Positions 8,952-18,013 of a stretch of 64,000 bases of DNA are shown piece after piece. The stretch is taken from assembly GCF_013009555.1 (NCBI RefSeq), contig NZ_CP046176.1, positions 3,503,501-3,567,500 on the forward strand, read 5' to 3'. This DNA is from Phocaeicola dorei (GTDB lineage: Bacteria > Bacteroidota > Bacteroidia > Bacteroidales > Bacteroidaceae). The position numbers were made by a program, and so were the translations under genes. The notes beneath the pieces were generated by a model, which was not told the origin of the DNA, did no database searches, and saw nothing but the letters and a program-made list of their open reading frames with translations. The stretch's first letter is position 1; each line of letters opens with the position of its first letter.

Positions 8952-9567
8952 AATTATGAATATAAAGGAGTACTTACAACAACACCCGCAATGGAAAAAA
9001 CGGATACACGGTTTCATCATGCATCCGGTAAAGACACGCCCCTATTGGTGGATACGCGTATGGCAACCTTTCTACATAAAAAAAGGCCAGGGCTCAGTCA
9101 TTTATCCCAGTGTACGGAAAGACCTTCCACCGTTCCATCTGTTCCAGATGGGAAAATATTCGGTAGTGGAAGATTTCTCCTGCTTGAACAATGCCGTAGG
9201 CGACATCGTAATCGGCGACTATTGCCGGATAGGACTCAGCAATACGGTCATCGGTCCCATCCGGATAGACAACGGGGTCAATATTTCACAAAACGTAGCC
9301 CTGATAGGATTAGATCACAATTATCAGAATATCACTCAAGGCATCATCGAACAAGGTATCACCACTTCCCCTATCCACATCGGAGAACATACCATCATAG
9401 GAGCCAACGTGATTGTACTGCCCGGAATCACCATCGGCAAACATTGTTTTATCGGTGCCGGGTGTGTAGTTACCCAAAACATACCCGACTATTGTGTCAC
9501 GGTAGGAAATCCCGCACGCATTATCAAACGCTATAACCCTCAATCACAAACATGGGAGAAAATATAA
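8944..9567 (+). CDS. Hexapeptide-repeat acyltransferase (WcaF/CatB-like)
   Basis: 207 aa. Residues about 70-190 are left-handed beta-helix hexapeptide repeats (I-V-I-G-D-Y, I-G-P-I-R-I, I-H-I-G-E-H, I-T-I-G-K-H), closed by V-T-V-G-N-P-A-R, the usual end of O-acetyltransferases acting on sugars. The likely catalytic His is in L-D-H-N-Y. The N-terminal part (W-W-I-R-V-W-Q-P-F) is the short helical region typical of WcaF-like proteins. It probably acetylates a sugar of the glycan with acetyl-CoA in the cytoplasm. It overlaps the genes on both sides by 8 and 16 bp. Confidence 0.85.
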   Translation: MDRIMNIKEYLQQHPQWKKRIHGFIMHPVKTRPYWWIRVWQPFYIKKGQGSVIYPSVRKDLPPFHLFQMGKYSVVEDFSCLNNAVGDIVIGDYCRIGLSNTVIGPIRIDNGVNISQNVALIGLDHNYQNITQGIIEQGITTSPIHIGEHTIIGANVIVLPGITIGKHCFIGAGCVVTQNIPDYCVTVGNPARIIKRYNPQSQTWEKI

Positions 9568-10376
9568 AAATATTAGTATGTGCCCATAAGGACAGCCGGC
9601 TACCGCAGCATGAGTACTTCTGCCCTATACAGGTGGGGGCCTCCCTAACCAGTGCCCGATTCTTCCCTGTACTAGATAACACAGGAGATAATATATCCGA
9701 CAGGAATCCTCACTTTTGTGAACTAACCGCCCATTATTGGGCTTGGAAAAATCTAAAGTGTGACATTATAGGGCTCAATCATTACAGGCGCTTCTTTGAT
9801 TTTCATCGCCCTTTTCCAGCTTTTTCACCAGACAGGAGTTTCATTAACATAGATTCATTTCTAAAAGAAACTTATCAATTTCCTGATTTAGAAACTTTAT
9901 TAAATGATTATGACATCATCCTCTCTCCCAAGCGTCATTATCCCTATAACGTCGCTACACAATACGCCATTTCCCATCTAGTCAATGACCTCAATTTACT
10001 GAAAGAAGTCATTCAACACCTCACACCCGAATATGCTGAAGCTTTTCATACATTCATGTATCACTGCAATGCCTATTCCGGATATAATATGTTCATCACC
10101 AGACGGAAACATTTTAACGAATACTCCCAGTGGCTATTCCGCGTATTGTTTGAATTAGAAAAACGGGTAAAACTGTCCGCCTATCCGGATCAGGCACGTC
10201 TGTTCGGCTATTTATCAGAAAGATTGATCAATGTCTATTGCATAAGGCACCGGTTAAAGATAAAGTATGTTCCCGTCATCATGCCCTTGGAAGAAACGTT
10301 TCAAAATCCGAGCAACCTGCTTTATACGCTTCGCCAGCTAAAGAATGATCTTATTTATAAACTCACAGAATTATAA
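9552..10376 (+). CDS. DUF4422 family putative glycosyltransferase
   Basis: 274 aa. The opening I-K-I-L-V-C-A-H-K, then P-I-Q-V-G-A, N-P-H-F-C-E-L-T-A-H-Y-W-A-W-K-N and L-N-H-Y-R-R-F-F are hallmarks of the DUF4422 family. That family is found in capsule and O-antigen clusters and is regarded as glycosyltransferases with a GT-A-like fold. No signal peptide or membrane segment is visible. It overlaps the acetyltransferase gene by 16 bp and lies 3 bp before the next GT2 gene, so it belongs to the plus-strand operon. The sugar it moves is unknown. Confidence 0.82.
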   Translation: MGENIKILVCAHKDSRLPQHEYFCPIQVGASLTSARFFPVLDNTGDNISDRNPHFCELTAHYWAWKNLKCDIIGLNHYRRFFDFHRPFPAFSPDRSFINIDSFLKETYQFPDLETLLNDYDIILSPKRHYPYNVATQYAISHLVNDLNLLKEVIQHLTPEYAEAFHTFMYHCNAYSGYNMFITRRKHFNEYSQWLFRVLFELEKRVKLSAYPDQARLFGYLSERLINVYCIRHRLKIKYVPVIMPLEETFQNPSNLLYTLRQLKNDLIYKLTEL

Positions 10377-10379
10377 GTT

Positions 10380-11327
10380 ATGCCGTTGGTTTCTGTCATC
10401 ATCCCTATATACAATACAGAAAAATTCCTGCCTTTGTGTATCAGCAGCGTCTTAAACCAGACACTGACAGACATTGAGGTACTGCTGGTTAATGACGGAA
10501 GTACGGACGGAAGCGGGAAAATATGTGACGAATACGCCTGCAAGGACCAACGAATACAGGTAATACACACTCTGAACCAAGGAGTCAGCCATGCACGAAA
10601 CCAAGGACTGGAAACCGCAAAAGGAGAATATATAGCTTTCATGGATAGCGACGACTGGATAGAAACGGATATGATAGCCACTCTTTATCAACTTATCCGG
10701 ACAAACGAAGCCGGTCTGGCTACTTGCGGATATATCATTGAAAATGAAGATGGTCGTCCGATTTACCACATCAACGAAGTGAAATCCGGCAAATTAACCC
10801 AGTGGGAGGCCATTCACTCCCTGTTTAACGACAGGCATTACAAATACAAAGGAAACTTATGGGATAAATTATATCATAAAGAAATCATTGACAAACATCA
10901 CCTAAAATTCAATGAACATATTTATTATAATGAAGACAGACTCTTTATTTTTCAATACCTGAGCCACTGCCAATCAGCCGCATACACCACTTCCCCCTAT
11001 TATCACTATGTCACAAGAAAATCAAGCGCCATGAACCTGTCGCAAAAAAACTACACCCCCAAACTGTGCACTTTCATGGATGCATTCGACCTGATGACTT
11101 CACTTTCGGCCACATTCCCCACCTATATTCTACGTGCTTTGTCGGCCGATTACATAAAAAGTTCGTTCTTGTTCTATACCCAACACTCACGGGAAATCCC
11201 CTTCAATGAATTATGGGACAGAATGCTAAGAATCAGAAAAAACAATTATATACATCTTCCACTTTCTCTAAAAATAAAGTATGCGCTATATGGCATCAGA
11301 CTTATCCTGCGGGCATGGCTCAAGTGA
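10380..11327 (+). CDS. GT2 glycosyltransferase
   Basis: 315 aa. Standard GT-A set: S-V-I-I-P-I-Y-N-T, L-V-N-D-G-S-T-D-G-S, A-R-N-Q-G-L and the metal site F-M-D-S-D-D-W, followed by an acceptor half with N-E-D-R-L-F. The C-terminus is basic and amphipathic, consistent with peripheral attachment to the inner membrane. It is the last gene of the first plus-strand run; its stop lies 17 bp from the stop of a convergent GT2 gene, with no clear terminator between. Confidence 0.9.
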   Translation: MPLVSVIIPIYNTEKFLPLCISSVLNQTLTDIEVLLVNDGSTDGSGKICDEYACKDQRIQVIHTLNQGVSHARNQGLETAKGEYIAFMDSDDWIETDMIATLYQLIRTNEAGLATCGYIIENEDGRPIYHINEVKSGKLTQWEAIHSLFNDRHYKYKGNLWDKLYHKEIIDKHHLKFNEHIYYNEDRLFIFQYLSHCQSAAYTTSPYYHYVTRKSSAMNLSQKNYTPKLCTFMDAFDLMTSLSATFPTYILRALSADYIKSSFLFYTQHSREIPFNELWDRMLRIRKNNYIHLPLSLKIKYALYGIRLILRAWLK

Positions 11328-11344
11328 AAAAAACAATTTACTGC

Positions 11345-12160
11345 TTACTTAACACGCACCCGTTTTATCTTTCCATGCACCCACAACAAGGCACAGACCA
11401 ATTTGTATGCCATCTGATGAAGGCCAGCAGTTTTATTCAGTTCGGGAATCAGTTCCAATAAAGGGGATTCCACCTTTTCCAGTCTTATATAATCCTTTAT
11501 CATTCTATCCGGAAACAATTCCTTATACACCCGCCTTCTTTCCAGATCTCTTGTCCCGGCATCCGTTTCACTGACCCCTCCAGGCACAAACCTACAAACG
11601 ATAGAACGAATATTGCGGAACGTCACATTGTTGAATATCAAGGTCTGAATATAAAATTTCCAATCGGATACAATCTTATAATTCTCGTCATACCTGTTTT
11701 CATCAAAAAGTTCTTTACGAAAGAACGAAGCCTGATGCAATACAGTTCCCCGAATCAAATCCATCAGCGTTATATCCTCCTTATGAAAGCCCCACACCTC
11801 TGTGCCATGCACTATTTTTCCAACAACAATATCGCTGTCCAATGAAGGTGCCACCTCCTGCAACACACCATTGTTATAAAATTCATCACCGGAATTCATA
11901 AAGTTCAAATACTCTCCATGCGCCTGTAAAACTCCTTTATTCATGGCATGATAAATACCCTTGTCCGGCTCCGATACCCAATAGTCCACTTTACCGGCAT
12001 ACTCTTTTATCACTTCAATGCTTCCATCCGTGGACCCTCCGTCAATAATAATATACTCAAAATCCCTAAAAGACTGGCCGACCACACTTTCTATGGTTTT
12101 CCTCAACCCTTCTTTATTATTATAATTAATGGTTATAATCGAAAATTTTCTTTGTGACAT
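11345..12160 (-). CDS. GT2 glycosyltransferase (WcaA-like)
   Basis: 271 aa. S-I-I-T-I-N-Y-N-N, I-I-I-D-G-G-S-T-D-G-S and S-E-P-D-K-G-I-Y-H-A-M-N-K-G are diagnostic of the GT2 subgroup often annotated WcaA or colanic-acid-like. The metal site reads F-M-N-S-G-D-E. The remainder carries S-F-F-R-K-E-L-F and S-D-W-K-F-Y, also common in this subgroup. It lies 19 bp after the upstream fucosyltransferase-like gene and is the last gene of the minus-strand operon that also contains the ABC exporter. Confidence 0.88.
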   Translation of the reverse strand: MSQRKFSIITINYNNKEGLRKTIESVVGQSFRDFEYIIIDGGSTDGSIEVIKEYAGKVDYWVSEPDKGIYHAMNKGVLQAHGEYLNFMNSGDEFYNNGVLQEVAPSLDSDIVVGKIVHGTEVWGFHKEDITLMDLIRGTVLHQASFFRKELFDENRYDENYKIVSDWKFYIQTLIFNNVTFRNIRSIVCRFVPGGVSETDAGTRDLERRRVYKELFPDRMIKDYIRLEKVESPLLELIPELNKTAGLHQMAYKLVCALLWVHGKIKRVRVK

Positions 12161-12179
12161 ATATTTCGCTTTTTACAAT

Positions 12180-13097
12180 CTAAAGTTTCCATTCGTCATC
12201 CAGACTGAGCGATTTTCCGAATCCGACATACAGAGGCACAATCCGGCTGACATTCGAAGTATAAGTACCGATAAAAAATGAAGAATGGATCAGAATATCC
12301 ATATCCAACAGCATATTCAACGTATCTATATATCTACTTTTTTTATCCTTTGTATTAAACAAAGACTCATCAAATCCTGTTTGTGTCACAGCTGTGTTAC
12401 AGTAAACATTAAATCCTTCGGCAACTAGTATGGATTTCAACTCATCCTTCACAGAACTATCATCCGTAGCTATAAACACATTACGGCTGATATGCTTCTT
12501 CCCTTTAACAGCATCAATATAAAGAGACAAACCGAGTTCCTTCATCTCACGGGAAACTATCTTATCTCCCCGCCTTATATGTACCGCTATGTAATCTACC
12601 GGCAAATTCATCTCACTTTTCCTTTCTTCTATATAACCGGTTGTCTTCTCATTAAATTTTAATATTTTCCGCAAGGCAGAGCCATAATCATTTCTGATAT
12701 CTTCCAGCTTCTCCAGAAACTCCTCCGATCTCATTTTTAGAAATACCTCATTCCCTAGTTCCGTTTCCGGATGAAATAACAGATATATCCTATTCATTAT
12801 ATAGAAAATATAATACCGGAAAAAAGCGGACGGATTATAATAGATATTTCCCCACCAAGGCTTCCCCTTCTTATAAACAATATATTGCGAGCACATCATT
12901 CCGTTACAGTCTGGCAAGACCGACTCGAAATAATCACTCCAGCCTTTCTCCACCCTTGCATTCCAGTTTCTTGTATTGACAGTCAGCTCTTCCTGATTAT
13001 AGTCCGCATAGACCAATGCCAATGCAAGATTAGACAACTCTGAGAACAACCCTCTTCCAGTCAAACTATATACAATTCTTTTTTTCTTCATCTCCAT
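12180..13097 (-). CDS. Fucosyltransferase-like GT-B protein (GT11/GT23 type)
   Basis: 305 aa. The motif V-H-I-R-R-G-D-K (about residue 172) is the GDP-fucose binding signature shared by alpha-1,2 (GT11), alpha-1,6 (GT23) and O-fucosyltransferases. Near the end F-I-G-T-Y-T-S-N-V-S-R is close to the GT23 pattern G-T-x-S-S-x-x-x-R, and V-F-I-A-T-D-D lies between. The N-terminus (S-L-T-G-R-G-L-F-S-E-L-S-N) resembles the G-x-G-N-x-L start of these enzymes in outline only. Transfer of fucose or a related GDP-deoxysugar is therefore likely, not proven. No GDP-fucose synthesis genes lie in the window. Confidence 0.65.
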   Translation of the reverse strand: MEMKKKRIVYSLTGRGLFSELSNLALALVYADYNQEELTVNTRNWNARVEKGWSDYFESVLPDCNGMMCSQYIVYKKGKPWWGNIYYNPSAFFRYYIFYIMNRIYLLFHPETELGNEVFLKMRSEEFLEKLEDIRNDYGSALRKILKFNEKTTGYIEERKSEMNLPVDYIAVHIRRGDKIVSREMKELGLSLYIDAVKGKKHISRNVFIATDDSSVKDELKSILVAEGFNVYCNTAVTQTGFDESLFNTKDKKSRYIDTLNMLLDMDILIHSSFFIGTYTSNVSRIVPLYVGFGKSLSLDDEWKL

Positions 13098-13112
13098 AGT
13101 AGAACATAATGA

Positions 13113-14384
13113 TCAAACTTTTATATCCTCCAATCCGATAAAGCCGTTGGACGTTTGTGTCAGCGCATGTCCGAATCCACTTTGAAATCCCTCACATTCC
13201 AGCAAACAGCAACGAACTGCTTTCAAATAATATTCCACCATAGGATGATGTATAAACAAATCTGCCTGCAGGACACCTTTACTCAGCACAGACGGAAGCC
13301 CTATACGCCTCTCGATGCAAAAATCCCCTTTAGGTAAATGACTGATACTTCCGTAATAATGTCCCGGAGCATAACTAGCATAAGGCACTTCCGTCCTGCT
13401 CTTCAAAACCAGCATTACATCATACATCATATCCTCTTCAGAATATCCCTGTATTTTCACAGTCAGAAAATTCTGACCTCCATGAATAGTGGAAGAGGCA
13501 CATTCCGTTCCGTTTATCTCAATGCAATCTATATGAAGCGTATTTTTCGTCCAACCCACATAATCTATAATTTTACTTTTCCGGACCGTCCCTTTCTCTT
13601 TCAAGTAATAATCAATGGCAGAATGAACCGTCCCCTGATAAACTACGGTACCATTTTCCAAGCATATTCCTTTTGTACACAAACTTCTTACCGCCGCCAT
13701 GTTATGACTGACAAACAAAACTGTCCGTCCCTCTCCTTTCGCCACGTCCTGCATCTTGCCAATGGCCTTCTTTTGGAATTCCGCATCTCCCACTGCCAAC
13801 ACCTCGTCCACTACCAGAATTTCCGGCTCCAGATGGGCAGCGATAGCAAAACCCAACCGCACGGTCATACCCGAAGAATAACGTTTCACTGGAGTATCGA
13901 TATATTTCTCCACACCGGCGAAAGCCACAATCTCATCCAACTTACGGGTAATCTCCGCCTTGGTCATCCCCATGATGGAACCATTCATATAAATATTCTC
14001 CCGTCCTGTCATTTCGGGATGAAAGCCTGTACCCACTTCCAGCAAAGAGGCAATACGCCCCCGTGCACGGATACAACCGACAGTAGGAGAAGTCACCCGC
14101 GAAAGGATTTTCAACAAAGTGGACTTTCCCGCACCGTTCTTACCTATAATACCCAGCACTTCCCCTTCCTCCACATGGAAATTAATATCTTTCAACGCCC
14201 ATACAAAATCCCCCATCGCTTGCTTGGAACGGTCATTCTCTTCCCCGATTCTGAGATACGGGTCCTCCTTCCCACGAATCCGCGCCCACCAACGATTCAA
14301 ATCACGGCTCAGCGTTCCGGCTCCGATACTTCCCAATGCATATTGCTTGCTGATATTCTGAAACTCTATCGCTATTTTTCCCAT
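13113..14384 (-). CDS. wzt: Polysaccharide ABC exporter ATPase with C-terminal domain (Wzt-type)
   Basis: 423 aa. Residues about 55-255 are an ABC ATPase: Walker A G-K-N-G-A-G-K-S-T, signature Y-S-S-G-M, Walker B E-I-L-V-V-D-E-V-L-A-V-G-D, switch His in V-S-H-N-M. The first 50 residues (I-S-K-Q-Y, then a region before D-I-N-F) are typical of Wzt/TagH. Residues about 270-423 form a beta-rich C-terminal domain as in Wzt, which in known systems recognises the finished or capped O-chain before export. It lies 13 bp after the permease gene. Its presence means at least one glycan of this locus is exported by an ABC transporter, in parallel with Wzy-type genes upstream. Confidence 0.9.
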   Translation of the reverse strand: MGKIAIEFQNISKQYALGSIGAGTLSRDLNRWWARIRGKEDPYLRIGEENDRSKQAMGDFVWALKDINFHVEEGEVLGIIGKNGAGKSTLLKILSRVTSPTVGCIRARGRIASLLEVGTGFHPEMTGRENIYMNGSIMGMTKAEITRKLDEIVAFAGVEKYIDTPVKRYSSGMTVRLGFAIAAHLEPEILVVDEVLAVGDAEFQKKAIGKMQDVAKGEGRTVLFVSHNMAAVRSLCTKGICLENGTVVYQGTVHSAIDYYLKEKGTVRKSKIIDYVGWTKNTLHIDCIEINGTECASSTIHGGQNFLTVKIQGYSEEDMMYDVMLVLKSRTEVPYASYAPGHYYGSISHLPKGDFCIERRIGLPSVLSKGVLQADLFIHHPMVEYYLKAVRCCLLECEGFQSGFGHALTQTSNGFIGLEDIKV

Positions 14385-14397
14385 TCTGTCCCTCCTT

Positions 14398-15261
14398 TTA
14401 AATCACATCCATGAAACTACGTTGCACTCTATTAAAAGTCACCATCCCCCAAAGCATTATCACCACTGTAAACACCAACGTGTAGCCTAAGTGAAACCAA
14501 CTGAAAGTCCCCACTCCCAAAAATCCGAATTTAAATGTTTCGATAATGGAAGTCAGCGGATTTGCCACAATGATCCACATATACTGCTCATGGCTCTGCC
14601 TCATCACGGACAAAGGGTAAATAACCGGAGTGGCATACATCCACAACTGCACCCCGAAAGTAATCAAGAAACGCAAGTCGCGGTATTTGGTCGTCAAGGA
14701 GGATATCAATAATCCGAACCCCAAACCAAGACCTGCCAACATGAGCAGCAGCAAGGGAGCCAACCAAGCATATCCGTTGACCATCAACGAATATCCGTTG
14801 CACAAATAATAAATATAAATTAAAACAAACAGTCCAAACTGAATGCCCATCTTTATCATACAAGATATAACGATGGACAAGGGTACCACCAGACGAGGGA
14901 AATATACTTTTCCAAATACATTCTGATTGGCGTTGAACGTATCCGAACAGCGGCTTAAACATTCCGAGAAATAATTCCAGCAGAGTAAGCCCGCCATATA
15001 AAAGAGCGGTTGAGGAAGCCCGTCGGTAGGAATACCGGCAATACCGCCAAAAACAAACATGAACATGACGGTAGTAAGCAGTGGCTGGATAACAAACCAC
15101 AACGGTCCTAAAACAGTCTGTTTATAAAAAGTGACGATATCCCGTCTGATATACATTACCAGCAAATCCCTATACCGCCATACCTCCTCCAGATCCAACC
15201 GGAACAAACCGGACCGAGGCTTGATCACAATATCCCATTTTTCCTGTTCATCTTGTACCAT
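14398..15261 (-). CDS. wzm: Polysaccharide ABC exporter permease (Wzm-type)
   Basis: 287 aa with about six membrane segments. It matches the ABC-2 polysaccharide export permease family: W-R-Y-R-D-L-L-V-M-Y-I-R-R-D near the N-terminus, Y-K-Q-T-V-L-G-P-L-W in the coupling region, N-Y-F-S-E-C-L and a terminal W-G-M-V-T-F-N-R-V. It moves lipid-linked glycan across the inner membrane with the ATPase encoded 13 bp downstream. Its start overlaps the upstream GT4 gene by 14 bp, so GT4, permease and ATPase are translationally coupled. Confidence 0.91.
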   Translation of the reverse strand: MVQDEQEKWDIVIKPRSGLFRLDLEEVWRYRDLLVMYIRRDIVTFYKQTVLGPLWFVIQPLLTTVMFMFVFGGIAGIPTDGLPQPLFYMAGLLCWNYFSECLSRCSDTFNANQNVFGKVYFPRLVVPLSIVISCMIKMGIQFGLFVLIYIYYLCNGYSLMVNGYAWLAPLLLLMLAGLGLGFGLLISSLTTKYRDLRFLITFGVQLWMYATPVIYPLSVMRQSHEQYMWIIVANPLTSIIETFKFGFLGVGTFSWFHLGYTLVFTVVIMLWGMVTFNRVQRSFMDVI

Positions 15262-16429
15262 ACACTACTTTTTTTAGTAAATTATTCCAACTGTCACAGA
15301 CCTTCTCTATATGAAATGTATCAGCATATTCCACCGCCTTATTTTCCATCCATTCCCAATCCGTCCGATCAGCCATATACGACATACAACCGGCCAGCTG
15401 AGCTATATTCCCTGTCTCAAAAAGAACGGCCATATCTTTGTCTTTCAACAACTCGCGCGTTATCGGTAAATCAGATGCGATAACAGGTAACCCGTGCGCC
15501 ATAGCCTCTATCATCACCAGGCCGAATCCCTCCCAACGGGAACTCAGCACATACATACTGGAATGTGCATAATATTCCTGCACCTCTTTCGTAAAAGGAT
15601 GCAGCGCCATGTTCTTTTCCAGTTCATATTCATTGATCAATGAACGGTAAAGCGCTTCCTCAGGACCCTCCCCCACAATTTCCAGTGTCCAGTCCGGATG
15701 AGTTTTCACAAAAACAGAAAAAGCTTTTATTAAAATATCAAATCCTTTATGTCCGAATGAAAAACGACCGACCGCCAAAATCCTTCTATATTCCTTCTTT
15801 CCCCGACCTTTAGGCAGTACAGTCAGAGGATTGTATATCACCTCGCAGCACAGGTTCATTTTCCGAAAGAAACAACCGGCATCTGCATGACTTAAAACCA
15901 CCCTCTCGTCCAATTTCCTCATCTGGACTTGAAAAAAATAATCCAATCCCGGCAAATAGGGAGTTTCTTTCTCAAAGAATGCTCCATAAGAATTATGCAG
16001 CCACCCAACAGTCTTTGTTTGAATCCGGTTCTTTACAGCAGAGAGGTGCAGAGCCATAAAAGCATGTACCCCGATGACTACATCACATTGCCGGGCATTT
16101 ATTTTCCTTGCCAATGTCCGTTTATAAGAAGAAGGGAAAAAACTGGCAGCATACCATTTCGAAGTCAGCCGGGTATGAGGCAACCCATGTTTATATAAAA
16201 AACTATAGCTTTTACATAACAAACGCTCGATGAAAGAGGAGGCGGAATAAGAGAAAGAATCAAACTGCACGGTACTTTCGGCATATCCGTACATCGACAA
16301 GTCCGTACAAGTATCCGTAGTCAGTATCGTGACTTCATGTTTTCCGGACAAAGCCTTGGCTATTTCAGCCAACACACGCTGTACTCCGCCGAAACTGAAG
16401 ACAGTATCACAATAAAATAATATTCTCAT
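15248..16429 (-). CDS. GT4 glycosyltransferase
   Basis: 393 aa, GT-B fold. The N-terminal domain starts with F-G-G-V-Q-R-V-L-A-E-I; the C-terminal domain has V-G-R-F-S-F-G-H-K-G-F-D, V-G-E-G-P-E-E and the E-x7-E motif in S-R-W-E-G-F-G-L-V-M-I-E-A-M-A-H-G-L-P. Such enzymes use nucleotide sugars with retention of configuration. It is the first gene of the minus-strand ABC-exporter operon and has a TATCTTTG promoter box 27 bp upstream of its start. Confidence 0.91.
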   Translation of the reverse strand: MRILFYCDTVFSFGGVQRVLAEIAKALSGKHEVTILTTDTCTDLSMYGYAESTVQFDSFSYSASSFIERLLCKSYSFLYKHGLPHTRLTSKWYAASFFPSSYKRTLARKINARQCDVVIGVHAFMALHLSAVKNRIQTKTVGWLHNSYGAFFEKETPYLPGLDYFFQVQMRKLDERVVLSHADAGCFFRKMNLCCEVIYNPLTVLPKGRGKKEYRRILAVGRFSFGHKGFDILIKAFSVFVKTHPDWTLEIVGEGPEEALYRSLINEYELEKNMALHPFTKEVQEYYAHSSMYVLSSRWEGFGLVMIEAMAHGLPVIASDLPITRELLKDKDMAVLFETGNIAQLAGCMSYMADRTDWEWMENKAVEYADTFHIEKVCDSWNNLLKKVVYGTR

Positions 16430-16455
16430 GGAATTTAGATTACACTCTTTCTTCG

Positions 16456-16463
16456 CAAAGATA
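16456..16463 (-). promoter_or_regulatory. Bacteroides-type -7 box, ABC-exporter operon
   Basis: TATCTTTG on the minus strand, matching TAnnTTTG, 27 bp before the GT4 start codon. No TTTG -33 element is seen at the usual spacing. Confidence 0.6.
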
Positions 16464-16835
16464 CGATAAAGAAACGAAAATAAATGCGGAATGAGGAAAG
16501 AATATCATATAATACAAAGCAGGTATATGCGGCACGTACATACGCATAGAGCGACACGTACGTATGTGAAATCCTGCACACCCAAAAACAACAGGTCAAA
16601 TAAAAAAAAGACCTTGTTCTTTTTTAAAAAGATGGCGAGCTTTTTTTAAAACCTCCTGATCTTTTTACTGCTGCCGGAAATTCGCCATATTCCGTAGAGG
16701 TATGATCCCTTCAGACGCACTTTTTGCAAAGAAAAAGCCTGAGAACGACCTACTTCATATTAAACCGGAACAACTTATAAAAAAAGGATATATAACTGAT
16801 AACAAATAGATTATGTGAAATTCTGTTCTCAAAAA

Positions 16836-16939
16836 CAGTGAGGGCATGAGAGCATAAGTGAGAGTTACAATTTTTACCATCACTATACAAATAGTTCATA
16901 AACAACCAGTTGTGCACACAGTGAGGGCATGAGGGCATT
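16836..16939. repeat. Two copies of a ~20-bp direct repeat
   Basis: The strings at 16836-16857 and 16919-16939 share CAGTGAGGGCATGAG followed by A or G and GCAT. The copies start 83 bp apart in noncoding DNA. No open reading frame spans them convincingly. Function unknown; they may be regulator sites or remnants of a dispersed repeat. Confidence 0.75.
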
Positions 16940-17020
16940 ATCACCCAGAATTTTCAGTGAAAGATTCTCATACTCATCGAGATATTGACAAGATAATGCA
17001 TGATGCTGAATATAAATCAA

Positions 17021-17028
17021 TATCTTTG
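17021..17028 (+). promoter_or_regulatory. -7 box for GT2 gene at 17043
   Basis: TATCTTTG matches TAnnTTTG and ends 14 bp before the ATG, so the transcript would have a very short leader. No -33 TTTG is found at 19-21 bp. Confidence 0.55.
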
Positions 17029-17042
17029 CAAAAAGAAGAAGA

Positions 17043-17993
17043 ATGACAAAGAACACAAGTTATCATTACAGCATCATTATTCCGCACAAGAATACTCCCC
17101 GTCTTCTGGAACGCTGTCTGTGCTCAATTCCCACTTGGGATGAAATTCAAATCATTATCATTGATGATAACAGCAATTCCGAATCTGTCGATTTTTCTCA
17201 TTTTCCGGGAAACGGCAGAAAAAATACGGAAGTCCTGTTCACTAAGGAGGGAAAAGGAGCAGGATACGCACGGAACATAGGACTCTCCCACGCCCGTGGC
17301 AAATGGATTATCTTTGCGGATGCAGATGATTTCTTTACAGCCGATTGTTTTACTATCTTAAACGAATACATGGACAGCCCCCATAAAGTCATCTATTTCA
17401 ATGTACGTTTTGTCATGTCCGATGATCCGTCCCAAGAAAGCCGACGCGGAACTTACTATACCAACTTCTTCAATGATGTAAACCCGGAAAACAAACTGCG
17501 ATACCAATCTCAAGTTCCTTGGGGCAAAATGATAAGGCGCAGCTTCCTGTCAACATTCCACATTCAATTCGATGAAACAAGAATAGCCAACGATGTGTAT
17601 TTTTCATGCCTTGTCGGTATATATGCCCCCAAAGTAACCACAGACAGAAGAATCATTTATTATTGTACCGAATCCGACCAGTCCCTTGCTATGTCCAAAC
17701 AAGACCGCGAGAGTTTAATCATACGGTTCAACGCAAGCATGAAATGCAACAGACTGTTGCGACAAGAAAAAATCCACTATTACCTGTCACCACTTCCGTG
17801 GTGTATCCCTTCGGCAAAAACAAAAGAATGGCTCCCCGCCAAATACTTTTTTGAATACCTGTTTTTCTTCCGCCTGCAAGCATTCAAAGAATTATATTAT
17901 GCTTTTTCCGCTATCCTATCACATATGAATGAACCGGCTACAAAAGAAACCGACAACCAATGTAACAAGAAAACTACCAACCTAAAGGAATAA
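17043..17993 (+). CDS. GT2 glycosyltransferase
   Basis: 316 aa. S-I-I-I-P-H-K-N-T, I-I-I-D-D-N-S, A-R-N-I-G-L and the metal site F-A-D-A-D-D-F define a GT-A domain; the C-terminal part is helical and ends in a polar tail. It stands alone on the plus strand: upstream is the 613-bp noncoding region and downstream a convergent GT2 gene begins 20 bp away. It is therefore likely to be transcribed by itself from the box at 17021. Confidence 0.88.
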   Translation: MTKNTSYHYSIIIPHKNTPRLLERCLCSIPTWDEIQIIIIDDNSNSESVDFSHFPGNGRKNTEVLFTKEGKGAGYARNIGLSHARGKWIIFADADDFFTADCFTILNEYMDSPHKVIYFNVRFVMSDDPSQESRRGTYYTNFFNDVNPENKLRYQSQVPWGKMIRRSFLSTFHIQFDETRIANDVYFSCLVGIYAPKVTTDRRIIYYCTESDQSLAMSKQDRESLIIRFNASMKCNRLLRQEKIHYYLSPLPWCIPSAKTKEWLPAKYFFEYLFFFRLQAFKELYYAFSAILSHMNEPATKETDNQCNKKTTNLKE

Positions 17994-18013
17994 TATTCAT
18001 TACACAAGAAGAT

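Larger units (their letters stand above)
16430..17042. other. 613-bp noncoding region between divergent polysaccharide operons
   Basis: No convincing gene is seen. It holds promoter boxes at both ends, a TATGCG/CGCATA hairpin (16526-16548) next to repeated CACGTAC strings, several A/T-rich short hairpins near 16604-16670, and a 21-bp direct repeat (listed separately). It probably contains control sequences for the genes on both sides, and may be a recombination junction inside the mosaic locus. Confidence 0.6.

Noticed and set aside
13338..14414. 358-codon plus-strand open frame
   Set aside because: Lies wholly opposite the wzt gene, whose ABC motifs are unmistakable; the antisense product is His/Ser-rich without any family motif.
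16750..16944. 64-codon minus-strand open frame
   Set aside because: Covers the direct repeats, has poor composition and no ribosome site or homology that I recognise.
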